Below are positions 47,205 to 57,587 of a stretch of 64,000 nt of DNA, one piece after another (within the stretch, counting starts at the first letter, position 1; the number at the start of each line of letters is the position of its first letter). Location of the stretch: contig NC_071388.1 of assembly GCF_022682495.2 (NCBI RefSeq), forward strand, positions 83,019,073 to 83,083,072, given 5' to 3'. The DNA is from Desmodus rotundus (lineage: Eukaryota > Chordata > Mammalia > Chiroptera > Phyllostomidae). A model generated the notes under the pieces. That model was not told where the DNA came from. It made no database searches and worked only from the letters and a program-made list of their open reading frames with translations. The translations under genes and the position numbers were made by a program.

Positions 47205-47350
47205 GAGACATACCAAGCAACCCAGGGCTCCAGCACAGGGAAATAAAGCCTCAAAACCTCTGATTGAAAAAACCTGTGAGACATACCAGGCAACCCAGGG
47301 TTCCAGCACAGGCAAATAAAGCCCCAAAACCTCTGATTGAAAAAACCTTG
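47205..47350 (+). repeat. 73-bp tandem repeat (2 copies) in the HAL1 5'UTR
   Basis: Units 47205-47277 and 47278-47350, each starting gagacatacc(a/g) and containing cctctgattgaaaaaacct, differing at about five to seven positions. They resemble promoter-type monomer repeats of some L1 5'UTRs, but with only two copies that role is inference. Confidence 0.88.
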
Positions 47351-47673
47351 AGAAATATTTCCTGTGGGAGTTGAGGCAGCAAGATAAACTCCCAGACTCA
47401 CAGGAGAGTTTGTTGGAGAGACCCACAGGGTCCTAGAATGCACACAAAACCATCCACCCAGGAATCAGCACTAGAAGGGCCCAATTTGCTTGTGGGTAAC
47501 AGGGAAGTGACTGAAAGCTGATCTTGATCAGCCAAGAGCTGATCAAGCGGCATTGCTCCCTCTTGGACCCCTCCCCCACATACAGTGCCACAAGGCAGCC
47601 AAGTGGGTTGCTCCACCCTGGTATATACTTAAGGCTCCACCCCTTTCTAAGTAACAGGTGTGCAGAGACAAAA

Positions 47674-48500
47674 AATATGGTCCAAATGAAAGAACAGATC
47701 AAAGCTCCAGATAAAATACAACTAAGTGATGAAGGGATAGCCAACCTATCAGATGCAGAGTTCAAAATACTGGTAATTAGGATGCTCACAGAAATGTTTG
47801 AGTATGGACCCAAAATGGAGTAAAAAGTGAAAGCTATGAGAAGTTAAATAAAGGAAAATGTACAGGGAACCAACAGCGAAAAGAAGGAAATGGGACTCAA
47901 ATCAATGGTTTGGACTAGAAGGAAGTAATAAACATTCAGCCAGAACAGAATGAAGAAACAAGAATTCAAAATAATGAGGAAAGGCTTAGGAACCCCCAGG
48001 ACAACTTTAAGCATTCCAACATATGAACCATAAGGATGCCAGAAGGAGAAGAGGAAGAACAAGAAATTGAAGACTAATTTGAAAATATAATGAAGGAGAA
48101 TTTCCCCAATGTGGCAAAGAAAATAGACTTCCAGGAAGTCCAGGAAGCTCAGAGAGTCCCAAAGAAGTTCGACCCAAGGAAGCACACGAAGGCACATCAT
48201 AATTACATTCCCCAAGATGAAAGATAAGGAGAGAATCTTAGAAGCAGCAAGATAAAAGGAGACAGTTACCTACAAAGGAGTTCCCATCAGACTATCAACT
48301 GATTTCTCCAAAGAAATCTTGCAGGTAAGAAGGGGTTGGAAAGAAGTATTCAAAGTCATGAAAGGCAAGGACCTACATCTAAGATTACTCTACCCAGCAA
48401 AGCTATCATTTAGAATGGAAGAGCAGGTAAAGTGCTTACCAGATAAGTTAAAGGAGTTAAATCATCACCAAGCCCTTATTATATGAAATGTTAAAGGGAC
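47674..48500 (+). pseudogene. HAL1 ORF1p pseudogene
   Basis: Starts near ATG 47674 (MVQMKEQIKAPDKIQLSDEG), the typical N-terminus, continuing LSDAEFKILVIRMLTEMFEYG, then a stop at 47821. Beyond it, in shifting frames, come a coiled coil (about 47830-47990), an RNA-recognition segment (MPEGEEEEQEIED, about 48037-48075) and the C-terminal block. That block has the equivalents of KERILEAAR, LSADFSKEILQ and LLYPAKLSFRMEEQ (about 48215-48425). Most of the ORF1 length is present, with several stops and a frameshift. It encodes no functional chaperone. Confidence 0.85.
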
Positions 48501-48904
48501 TTATCTAAGAAAAATAAGAAGATCAAAACTATAAACAGTAAAATAACAACAATCTCACAACTATCAACAACTGAACCTAAAAAGAAAAGAAAAACAAACT
48601 AAGCAAACAACTAGAACAGGAACAGAATCACAGACATGGAAATCACATGGAGGGGGTGGGGGGAGAATAGGGGAAAAGGTACAGGGAATAAAAAGCATAA
48701 ATGGTAGGTACAAAATAGACAGGGTGAGGTTAAGAATAGTGTGGGAAATGGAGAAGCCAAAGAACTTATAGGTATGACCCATGGACATGAACTAAGGTAG
48801 GGGAATGATGGTGGAAGTCGGGTGCAGGGTGGAGGGGAATAAAAGGGTGAAAAAAATGGGACAACTGTAATAGCATAATCAATAAAATATATGAAAAATA
48901 AAAA

Positions 48905-48919
48905 TAAACTTAAAGCTAT
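48905..48919. repeat. Right target-site duplication of the HAL1
   Basis: TAAACTTAAAGCTAT, one mismatch from 46868-46882. Confidence 0.85.
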
Positions 48920-49133
48920 GTTACACTAATTTCTTCAAATGCTTTTCTAATAATTTTCATGTTCTGAATCATATCCTTTTATTCATTTGTTTTCTTGATT
49001 GTATTACTTGCTTATTATTTTCAATAAATTATTTCTTTGTAGTTTTATGCCTATTGAATCATTGTAAGTCTGATAACATAATTGGTAGAGCTTGTTTCAG
49101 TAAAAATAATCTAGATGCAATATAATCACATCC

Positions 49134-49335
49134 TTGCCCTGCTTGGGTGGCTCATTCATTGGAGCATCATCTCATACATCAAAAATTGTGGGCTCAGTCC
49201 CTGTTCAGGGTGGTTTGAGAGGCAACTGATTGACATTTTTCTCTCACATTGATGTTCCTCTCTCTCTTTCTTTCTCTCTTCCTCTCTCTTTAAAATCAAT
49301 AAACATATCCTTGAGTAAGAATTTTAAAAAGTAAA
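49134..49335 (+). mobile_element. Ves SINE, short form
   Basis: gccctgcttgggtggctcat head, gctcagtccctgttcagggt, gagaggcaactgattgacat, tctctcacattgatgttcct, then aaaatcaataaacatatcct and an A-rich tail. The second unit of the longer subtype is missing. Possible imperfect duplication: aatcacatcctt before and aatcataccctt after. Confidence 0.9.
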
Positions 49336-52300
49336 AATCATACCCTTATGTTTTGTTCTGGTTGATTTGGGTTATAAAACATTATACTCAACTCTAACAG
49401 CTTAAAACAATTTTTGCTTTCTAGGTAGTTAGCCATTCTATTGTTCAGAAGAAGCAATGTAAAAAAATTGGGGGCCCATAGGATAGCTTAAGGATTAACT
49501 TAAAGAAATATAGTCAATGGCAGAATAAAATTATTATGGTGTTATAAATAAAGTGTTGCAGTGATAATGAATATCCATTGAGATTTTGTGCAGTTATTCA
49601 AACTACTGTTATGGTCTGAGGAAATTTCTCCTCACAAATAATAATAGTTTTGTTGTCACTTGGTTCTTTCAAAATATTTCACCAGATAATGGGACTTGAG
49701 CAACAGAACATAAATTGTAAAGAAAGTCCAGGACAAAATTTGTGTAATTATATTGCTTATGACCTTGCATTTCTTGCAACCACACTATTCTACATGCTTA
49801 ATGTCACTTTTCAGGTCAACACATCCATAGAACATTGCATGAAGAGACAGTGATATATTGAGTGGTATTGCTGTTCCTGTGAATGGATTGATTGTAATGT
49901 AATAGTATAAATGAGCACCTTAGAAACATTAACCAGTTCACTATTGATAGGTATGAAGATGAAGATGTGGAATTAAAACAAATCTCCTCACACATAAGTA
50001 ATCAATAGTGTATAACAGAAAGCTGTCTAGTTAGAACCAAATAGTAACTTGTATTTTAGCCTCAGTAGACAGTCCAAAAGGATGAAGACTCAGACATTAA
50101 TGAAATGCATTTTCCCAATTATTTTGTTTATAGACAGTCATGTCCCAAAGTACTCAGTGTCTTTCAGCAGTTTTAGAGAAATACAGTTACCAGACTCCAA
50201 CTACTGAGTTATAGTAAACCACGTTATTATTTTTCGCAAATAATATCTTTCTTCTTCATAAAGCCTGTTTTTAAGCTTATCATGTGATTATGTATCAAAA
50301 ATAATCATCGATGTTTGGGTTTCTTTTTTAATTTTAAAAATAATGCAACTGCTTGCACTATATTTATCCATTATTCATGAGCTACAATTTTAATTTTTAA
50401 CTTTATTGCAATTAATGCAATTTGCATCAATATTGTAATTAATGTTATCAAATAACCAAACATGTATGCACATATATATAAAATTTTATATTATGCAACA
50501 TCAGGGAACTCTGGTAAAACAAATATGGATGTTAATGGATTAAATGACTGAATTCAACTATATTGTTTCCCGTGAACTTTGAGACAACACAAGCAATCTA
50601 GGTGATATGTAAGTTAGATGTGGACAAATTAGGAAGGAAGTGACACAGATAATTAAAATCACAAGAGCTGAAACATAAACCAGAGAAAAGACTGTGATGA
50701 TTGTTGATTTGTAAGTGACACTAAAGAACTTTAAATAAAAGAATTCTTAACCAATTTAGTTGTATGTCCCTCTAAAAAGCCTATAAAATGGAGAAGAGAC
50801 TATGTAATAAGTTATCACAGAAAATGAATAAAAACTTAAAATCATTAGAAACCCTAAACCAGATATGCACTTGAAATCGAAAGCTAAGGGTGCAAACACC
50901 ATCATAAACATTATCAAACAAAATCTATCTTTATTCTATATATTCACTCTGTGGCCTGTGAATAATGTTTATTCAAGTTAATTCTCTATTAAACACAAAG
51001 GCCAGTAACCAGACCCACACTATGGGGTCTGGTGTCAAAATTTTGTAGGAAATAAATAGTTCTACCCACAGGCACATAAACAAGAGCCAGGAAATGTCAA
51101 CCAACCATGTAATTTTTCATTCTAAGTTACTGATGAAAATGACAGAAATATTCTTGAATGTTAGCAGGAAAACTGTAAACCAAGTTACATATGCAAATTT
51201 TATTTTGTTTTAGTTTCATTAAAACTTTTTCAGTTTCTTTAACTTTGTGTGTATGTTTCATTAATGGATCTTAAGTTTAAAATAAAAACCAGGTTTTACT
51301 GTTTATTGTTATTATCACCTAATTCATAATTTCTTTTGTTTTCCATAATATTACCATAGATTATTCTAGAAGATATTTTCCTCACTTTATAGGATATGTT
51401 TTCTAATAACACATAATGTAAATATGATATTTAGTGTTTCACTCCTGAAATTTTGGTAGAAGGAGATGGAGTTGTAGTAAATCAACTGAGCTAGCATAAA
51501 ATATCTGGACAGAATATAGTTATGCTGAAGAATAGCCTGATAACATCCATATTTTTATCTGTTGCCTCTGACTGAGTCTTATGCAGTTCCTGTACACATA
51601 ACCTCAATGTACAGTACAGAATTTGGACATACCTAGAAGTAGGTGGGACTAGAGAGAACCATGGGAGTCTTTGCTATGGACAGGATGGAATAAAGAGCTG
51701 CTATTAGCATTTCACTTCCCCACTTATTTTTAAAGTTAGGCCAAGACATATATGACACAGACAATTAAGAGAAAAACAGCTCTTCAGTCAGCTTATCCAC
51801 ATTAACTCTGTCTCTTTCTCCACGTGCCTTTCCACCACATCCTTGTCACTTTTCGTCTCTCCTTCAATGTCCTTCCTCTTGTTACTTCCATCCATGTTAT
51901 CAGTGCATTGGCTCCAGGAAAGTGCAACATAATTATATTGGAGGAATGAAGAAAATCCATTCAAATGCCTTGTTTTCTCAGCTCAAGCTGAAGTTGGATG
52001 TCTATTACCATATCTAATGACAGAATAGAGACTCGTGAGTAAACACGTGAGTCTACACAATTAAACAAACATGCAGACAAGCAGTGCCGCGTTGCCAGGT
52101 CCTGTGTCTTCCATCGGAGTAAACGGGTGAATATTTCCTGTGGAGGTCTTTCTTGCTTGTCTCTGCTTAGTTGATATACAATTTGATTAGTGGCGTTAAC
52201 TTTATTTAATAAGCCAATTGTTAACAATGTAGGTCCTTAGCAACAAAAGATGAGTTCTCAGTTAGGCAATAGGTTTTGTAAACTTAGAGAAAAAATGATA

Positions 52301-52549
52301 GTAGTGGTGTCATGTTAGCTCAAGGATATGCCTGCCAGTTGATAAATGACAGTCCTTTATGCTCCATTGACACCACAAGAAAAAAGTATAAAGCCTTATT
52401 TTCAAACATTGCAGAATATGTTCACTGTAAATATCACCTTAGTTTGTATTTGTTTCCCTCTTTGATAACACATTCTTAAAATCTACAGCCTTTTACAATG
52501 AAAGTGTCAAACCTAGATCTGAAGTATAATTTGTAAATAAAAAAAGAGA
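49336..52549. other. Intergenic, no gene recognised
   Basis: AT-rich, about 3.2 kb without recognisable repeat or gene on either strand. An 88-codon open stretch at 51961-52227 (minus) has no family resemblance I can name. Confidence 0.5.
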
Positions 52550-52777
52550 TATTTTTTAAGGTTTTATTCATTTGTTTTTAGAGACAGGAGAAGAGAGGGA
52601 GAAAAACATGGAGAGAACATCAATATGAGAGAGAAACAGATCAGTTGCCTCCTGCAAGCACCCCTACATTGTGGGACCAACTTGCAAACCAAGCTTGTGC
52701 CCTGGCTGGGGATCGAACTGGCGGCCTTTTGCTTTGTGGTACGATGTCCAGCCACCTGAGCCGCACCACTCAGGGCC
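52550..52777 (-). mobile_element. Ves SINE
   Basis: The plus strand reads attcatttgtttttagagac (tail side), a GA-rich part with aacatcaatatgagagagaa, then gccctggctggggatcgaac and the head complement cacctgagccgcaccactca. Full length. Target duplication unclear. Confidence 0.92.
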
Positions 52778-54899
52778 TGAAGGTGTTTTATGGCATCAGT
52801 GCATATCAGACACATAGTGAAGAGCCTATGAGATACTTTTCATTTTTTGGAGGTTCTGTGAAAGGAGAAGGAAAGATAGAGGGAGAAGCAGTGATCTGCC
52901 ACACTGGAGACTGTGTACATTGAAGCCGGCAGTGATATGACCAAATGCCAGATTCAGCACTGCTGGTGATGCCAACACTCTGCCTCAATAGTGGCGACAT
53001 GACCCAGATAGAGCAGGAGCTAACTAACCTTAATATGCTCTGTGTCTTCTCATTAGCTCTCCTTTAAAAAAGCAATTTTTGAAATAGAGGATGGACAAAG
53101 TATATAAGTTACTGAAGTATTTGAATTCATATTAGTACTTTTGATTAAGTCTACTTATCACCAAAAGCAAAATATCAATATACCACCTGTTTGGATAAAA
53201 TTTTTTAAAAGGCCAACAAATTGTTAGCCATAGTTTTAAGTCATTGAGAAAAATCATGACTAATCTTCTGGAAACAGATATTATTTTACCTGGCGCTAAG
53301 TCTCCCTTTCTGACTGAGGTAGATCAAATTTCCGCACTATGTCTGATTTGGTCTTAGCATGGGTGTGGTGCTTTCTTAGCCTTTGAACTCTGGGCTGGGC
53401 CCTATGGGGCTTGGTCTGACTAATGGCACGTCGTGATCTCTGACAGTGTGCCATTTTTGAGTCTATGTCTTCTGAAGTCTCACGTGGTTCTGTGTCCTGT
53501 TGTGTTTTTGTCATTGTTATGAGAAGCAATGTTTTGTCATTCTTTGATGCAGGTATACATAGTTGGTGATAACTCAACAGTGTGTTCTCCAAACCAACAT
53601 TACTCTAAACTTTGAAGTTATATTGCCCTTAAAAATCCACTTAAAATATTTTAATAACTTCCCTTCCCCATGGACATGATCTATCTGGAAAAAATATCTT
53701 AAAATCTGCTCATTTGTCTCAAGACACTTAAAACTGGTCAACATTGCACTTTTTTTTTTTTTGCCTACTTATGTTTTATCCTCTTAAAGATAAGGATGCT
53801 ATTGAGTCACCTTTGTATGGCACTGAAGTAAATGGTCACTGACATTTCCATAAAGTTTCCTTGGTCTCCACTATGCCATGGCAAACACTGATGAGATAGT
53901 TGACTTGAGCTACTAGTTCACTGTGTATCCGAAGTCTAAACAACTCATGCAGAAGTAGATCTGCACTCTCTCACCCACACAGCCGCTGTGCCTGGGAACC
54001 CAGCAGCTCAGTGATTGAGAGAGACTGTATCTCTATGGGAAAAGAAACCAAGTCACTTAAGTCAAGAAAAAAAATTACGTCAGGTTAGTACAAAATGAGA
54101 CAATGTTGCATATATTTTTGAACATGTAGTGAGGCAAGATACCAAAGACAAACTTGGATATAAAACCAGTGTAATACTTGTACCACCAATCCAAACCAGC
54201 ATTTATTTAGTTATGCTGCATAAAAAGGAAGATTGCCTACGGTTCTATGGTGTACTGGCATCATTGCTATTGACTGGAGTGCGTGGATTTAGATAACTTG
54301 CTGAGAGGATAGGCTTAAAATAACCAATTTTAATAGCATTTCTATTTTAGAAGAAATCTGTACAAGATATAATCCAGAGTATTGCTTTGACTAGCTAGGC
54401 CTTCATGAATTCTTACAAAATTTTAACTTATTAATAGAAATGGAAACAGAAGGAAGCAAGTATAATAAAGAGGGTATGTATGCAATGTAACAAAACTCTG
54501 TATGTCTAATACTCCATTATTGTTGCCAAATTCTTGCCATCCACCTATCACATGCAAAAGGTCCTGCATGGCAGGACTTATATTGTAAATACTTAAGACC
54601 AAATTCTAGGTATTGATTTGGAAAGCCATGTTCAGATGTAATTGAGTGACCTTATCTGCCAGTGTCATCCAAGGGACTGGCACTGTGTTAGTTACACAAG
54701 CCAAGTTTTACGTCTTTGTGCCAATCAGAGATGACTTAGCAGGAGACCCCTCTCATGCAAATGTCAAATTTTATTTCATTCACATACTGAACACCAAAAA
54801 GCAGAGCTTAATTTAAACTCACAGTAATTATGCTCAAGGAAACAGCTATGGACACTATCCCCATATAAAAAGAATATAGAAATTTTTGAAGGTGATAAA
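52778..54899. other. Intergenic, one unassigned open frame
   Basis: 53296-53592 on the minus strand is open for about 98 codons, ending in a basic stretch (RRAISQTKPHRAQ and KSDIVRKFDLPQSERET, then a stop). The composition is protein-like, but I recognise no family. It could be a retropseudogene piece or chance. The rest is AT-rich, with a T run at 53749-53761. Confidence 0.4.
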
Positions 54900-55212
54900 T
54901 TATTTTCAAAAAATTTTAACTTCATTGTTACTGTTGACACTTTTACAGATGTGCCCATTTCCCCTCTTCTGCTCACCTCCTCCCAGCCCCCACCGCCTTC
55001 TCTCCGGCCACCCCACACTGGTGTCTGTGTCTGTGGGTCATGCACATTGGTTCTTTGGCTAATCCCTTCACCTTCTCTCATCCAACCTCCTCCCCTCTGA
55101 CAGCTGTCAGTCTGTCCAATGTGTCTATGCTCTGTTTTTCTTTTGTTTGTCAGTTTATATGTTATTATCTATTATTCATTAGATTCCATATATAAGTGAG
55201 AACATATGGTGA
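54900..55212 (-). mobile_element. LINE-1 3'UTR, 5' truncated
   Basis: The plus strand runs from a T-rich end through ttacagatgtgcccatttcc, C-rich blocks (cctcctcccagcccccaccg) and ctgacagctgtcagtctgtc to agattccatatataagtgag and acatatgg. This is the complement of a bat L1 3'UTR and the last part of ORF2. Confidence 0.82.
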
Positions 55213-55369
55213 TAAATTTTAATGCTTTTTTAAGAAGTAAAAACATATCCAGACACACTTTATCTGGTTTTGCTGAAATTCTTTAGTCTTCAAGAAAAGT
55301 CCTACAGAAAACTGAAATTTCATAGGGGTCTAGAGGAACAGAGGATGTGTTCAAGAAAGCCACAGGCCT

Positions 55370-56335
55370 AGAATTTTGGGCTCCTGAGCTCAGAAGGATT
55401 TTAGCCTATGTCCATGGAATTAATGGACTTACCCACCACCTTGTTGCCAAGAAGTAGCCGGCCTGATGCAGTGGCTTGGTGTAGACTGAAAGTATGGCAT
55501 AAGTTGGGAAACTATATTGAAAGGATGGGGATTTCCCTTACGGGAGGCATTTTATGCTCTGAATCAGAAACCATAATATGACCCTTTCACCCCCATAGTC
55601 CAAATCCCAGAATCATACAATCAATGGGAGTGGCTTCTCTCACTATTCTTCATAACCAGTCACTCAGAGAATGTTTGTTTTTTTGTCTGGAAACTTTGAG
55701 CTCTGTTTGTAAAGTGAACTTGGTTTTCAAGGGGAAAATGCTTTCTTCATGAGAGGGCAACACTCATGGAGACTCGTGAATGGGTTGAATTGGAAAACAA
55801 GAATTCCGCCTGGCGATTCTGGCCTCCGTATCCACTGAACGAATAAACAGAAAAAGTTACTCTATGGCTGAGGTGACTGACAGCGATTACCAACAGACTG
55901 TTGTTTTTCTTCCACACAGTGGGAACTCGGAGGACTCAATACTTTTAAGAAGACAGCTTTATAACACTTTTACGCACAATAGTAAAGGTAATTGAAAAAC
56001 TAGACCAACCAAAAGAGAACTATTGAGGGCTCAAATCCTTCAAAAATGAATGGTTTGAGTTCTCACACTTGATAAAGAATACCATCTAACTGCTGTTGTG
56101 GCTGATAGCAAATGCAATATGGAAGAGGTAGCAGAGGAATAAATTTGCAGAAATCAAATATAGCCTTAGGATCAATTACAGAAATGAGGACGATGGTAGC
56201 TCTGCATATATTTTCTTTGCTTATTAATTGTGTATGCACATTACCTATTTTCATCTCTCTCTTCCCATTCACTGTTTTATGTACAATATTGCAGGTTGAC
56301 CTTACATCTTTTCCTTAGGTAATCTATAGCCAGTG
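55370..56335 (+). mobile_element. ERVL-type endogenous retrovirus remnant, dUTPase-like 3' pol region
   Basis: The plus strand resembles the 3' part of the internal region of ERVL elements. First comes an integrase-side stretch with ggatggggatttcccttacg and ggcattttatgctctgaatc. Then come the segments that in ERVL encode a dUTPase-like domain (about 55680-55960, including ggctgaggtgactgacagcg), then the tail leading to the 3' LTR. No env is recognised, as expected for ERVL. All frames contain stops and indels, so it is inactive. Assignment rests on remembered similarity. Confidence 0.55.
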
Positions 56336-57045
56336 AAGTGGTGGCGGAATCTGAGTAGTAACTGACTGGTGTAGCTGTTGATGGATACAATGGCAACAAG
56401 GATTCTGTGTTCCCCTCATTTTGAGGGAAGAGAAGAACTCCATCCCTTCTACAAAGAATACTTATATATGTTAGGTGGAGACTTGAAGCTGTCTTTGTTG
56501 TTTTATGACAGCTGTGTATGGAATGTGAGTAGCCATTAGTGTAGAATGTGACAGTTGTGGATTTATTGACTGTTAGCTACATGTCAATACTTCTTCATCT
56601 GTGATGTTATTCTAGACCTGGCTGCGTCACTCCCAGGCCAGCTGATGTTGAAGCTAAGCTTTGTCAAGAGAGGGTGCTAGAGGGATACTGCACAACTAAG
56701 GAAGGGTAAAGGGTTGAACTGTTTCTGACCTGACAAGTGGTGGATTGGAATGTGGAGGCCTGGGGGTGGTAACGTCAGTGGTTCTCTCACGAGCCAGCTG
56801 AAGCCCAAACACTCTGGTGAGGTTCTTCACTGCCCGGTGGGCTGCTGCTGTGAGCCAGCTACAGCTTAAACACTTCCAGGAGTTTCTCCACCACCTGGAG
56901 GGCTGACTCATACCCTTCAGCAGATTTACTTACCACAGCAATCTAAGTGTCTTTCCCCAAAGAGGTCTAAATCCCAGACTTTCAGTCTGACCCCTAGCTT
57001 AAGTTTCTAATTTCTTTTCTGATTCATTTTTCTTCAGCCATATAG
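56336..57045 (+). mobile_element. Possible 3' LTR of the ERVL remnant (MLT2-like)
   Basis: A GC-richer block directly after the ERVL internal remnant, beginning tggtggcggaatctgagtag and ending cttcagcca, with a purine-rich lead-in. Position argues for a 3' LTR. It is longer than a typical MLT2 LTR (about 710 bp), so it may include another repeat. No matching 5' LTR was seen. Confidence 0.35.
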
Positions 57046-57322
57046 AGAACAAAAACTGTATACATTTACTATTTCTGCATGCTCTAAAATCACTTTTCAT
57101 CAATTAACAATTCTTAATATTAAATTTCTCATGTTCATACTATTAGTGTGGTTTCTGTGTTCTGACTTGAACCTAATATAACCAACTTTTTTGTTACACC
57201 TTGATTCTCTATTACTCCTGACATTTATTTCCCTTTTTTCTATTTCTATTATCCCATTTCAATTATTGTCCTTAAAATAACATTTTAAAGCTTGAGCAGT
57301 AATGATATTTGTAGAGTATTAT
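57046..57322. other. Short AT-rich spacer
   Basis: Nothing recognised. Confidence 0.5.
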
Positions 57323-57339
57323 GTTTTTAATTTTTAAAG

Positions 57340-57570
57340 CATTTTATTTTTATTTATTTTTTAAAGATTTTTTACTTATTTATTTTTAGAGAGAGGGGAA
57401 GGGAAGGAGAAAGAGAGGGAGAGAAACATCAATGTGTGGCTGCCTTTCACACTGCCCCCAGCTGGGGACCTGGCCTGCAACTCAGGCATGGGCCTTGACC
57501 AGGAATAGAACCGGCGACCCTTTGTTTCACAGTTTGGTGCTCAATCCACTGAGCTACAATAGCCAGGGCT
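57340..57570 (-). mobile_element. Ves SINE with perfect 17-bp TSD
   Basis: The plus strand has the T-rich tail complement, gagagaaacatcaatgtgtg, cagctggggacctggcctgc, ggaatagaaccggcgaccct and atccactgagctacaatagc. Flanked by gtttttaatttttaaag at 57323-57339 and 57571-57587, identical over 17 bp. One of the least degraded insertions here by duplication. Confidence 0.96.
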
Positions 57571-57587
57571 GTTTTTAATTTTTAAAG

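Larger units (their letters stand above)
46890..48904 (+). mobile_element. HAL1 (half-LINE), near full length with TSD
   Basis: HAL1 elements are L1 derivatives that carry ORF1 but lack ORF2 and depend on L1 reverse transcriptase. The 5' end is the L1 start ggacttccgaccaagatgga, followed by the cctccttgcacaacc signature. A 5'UTR follows to about 47673 with a 73-bp tandem repeat, then an ORF1 pseudogene (47674 to about 48500). A 3'UTR without any ORF2 runs to tgtaatagcataatcaataa and the A-rich tail. A 15-bp duplication flanks it. The total of about 2.0 kb suits a full-length HAL1. Confidence 0.85.

Noticed and set aside
47133..48215. Minus-strand open frames up to 126 codons over the HAL1.
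   Set aside because: They are shadows of the HAL1 5'UTR repeat and ORF1 on the other strand.
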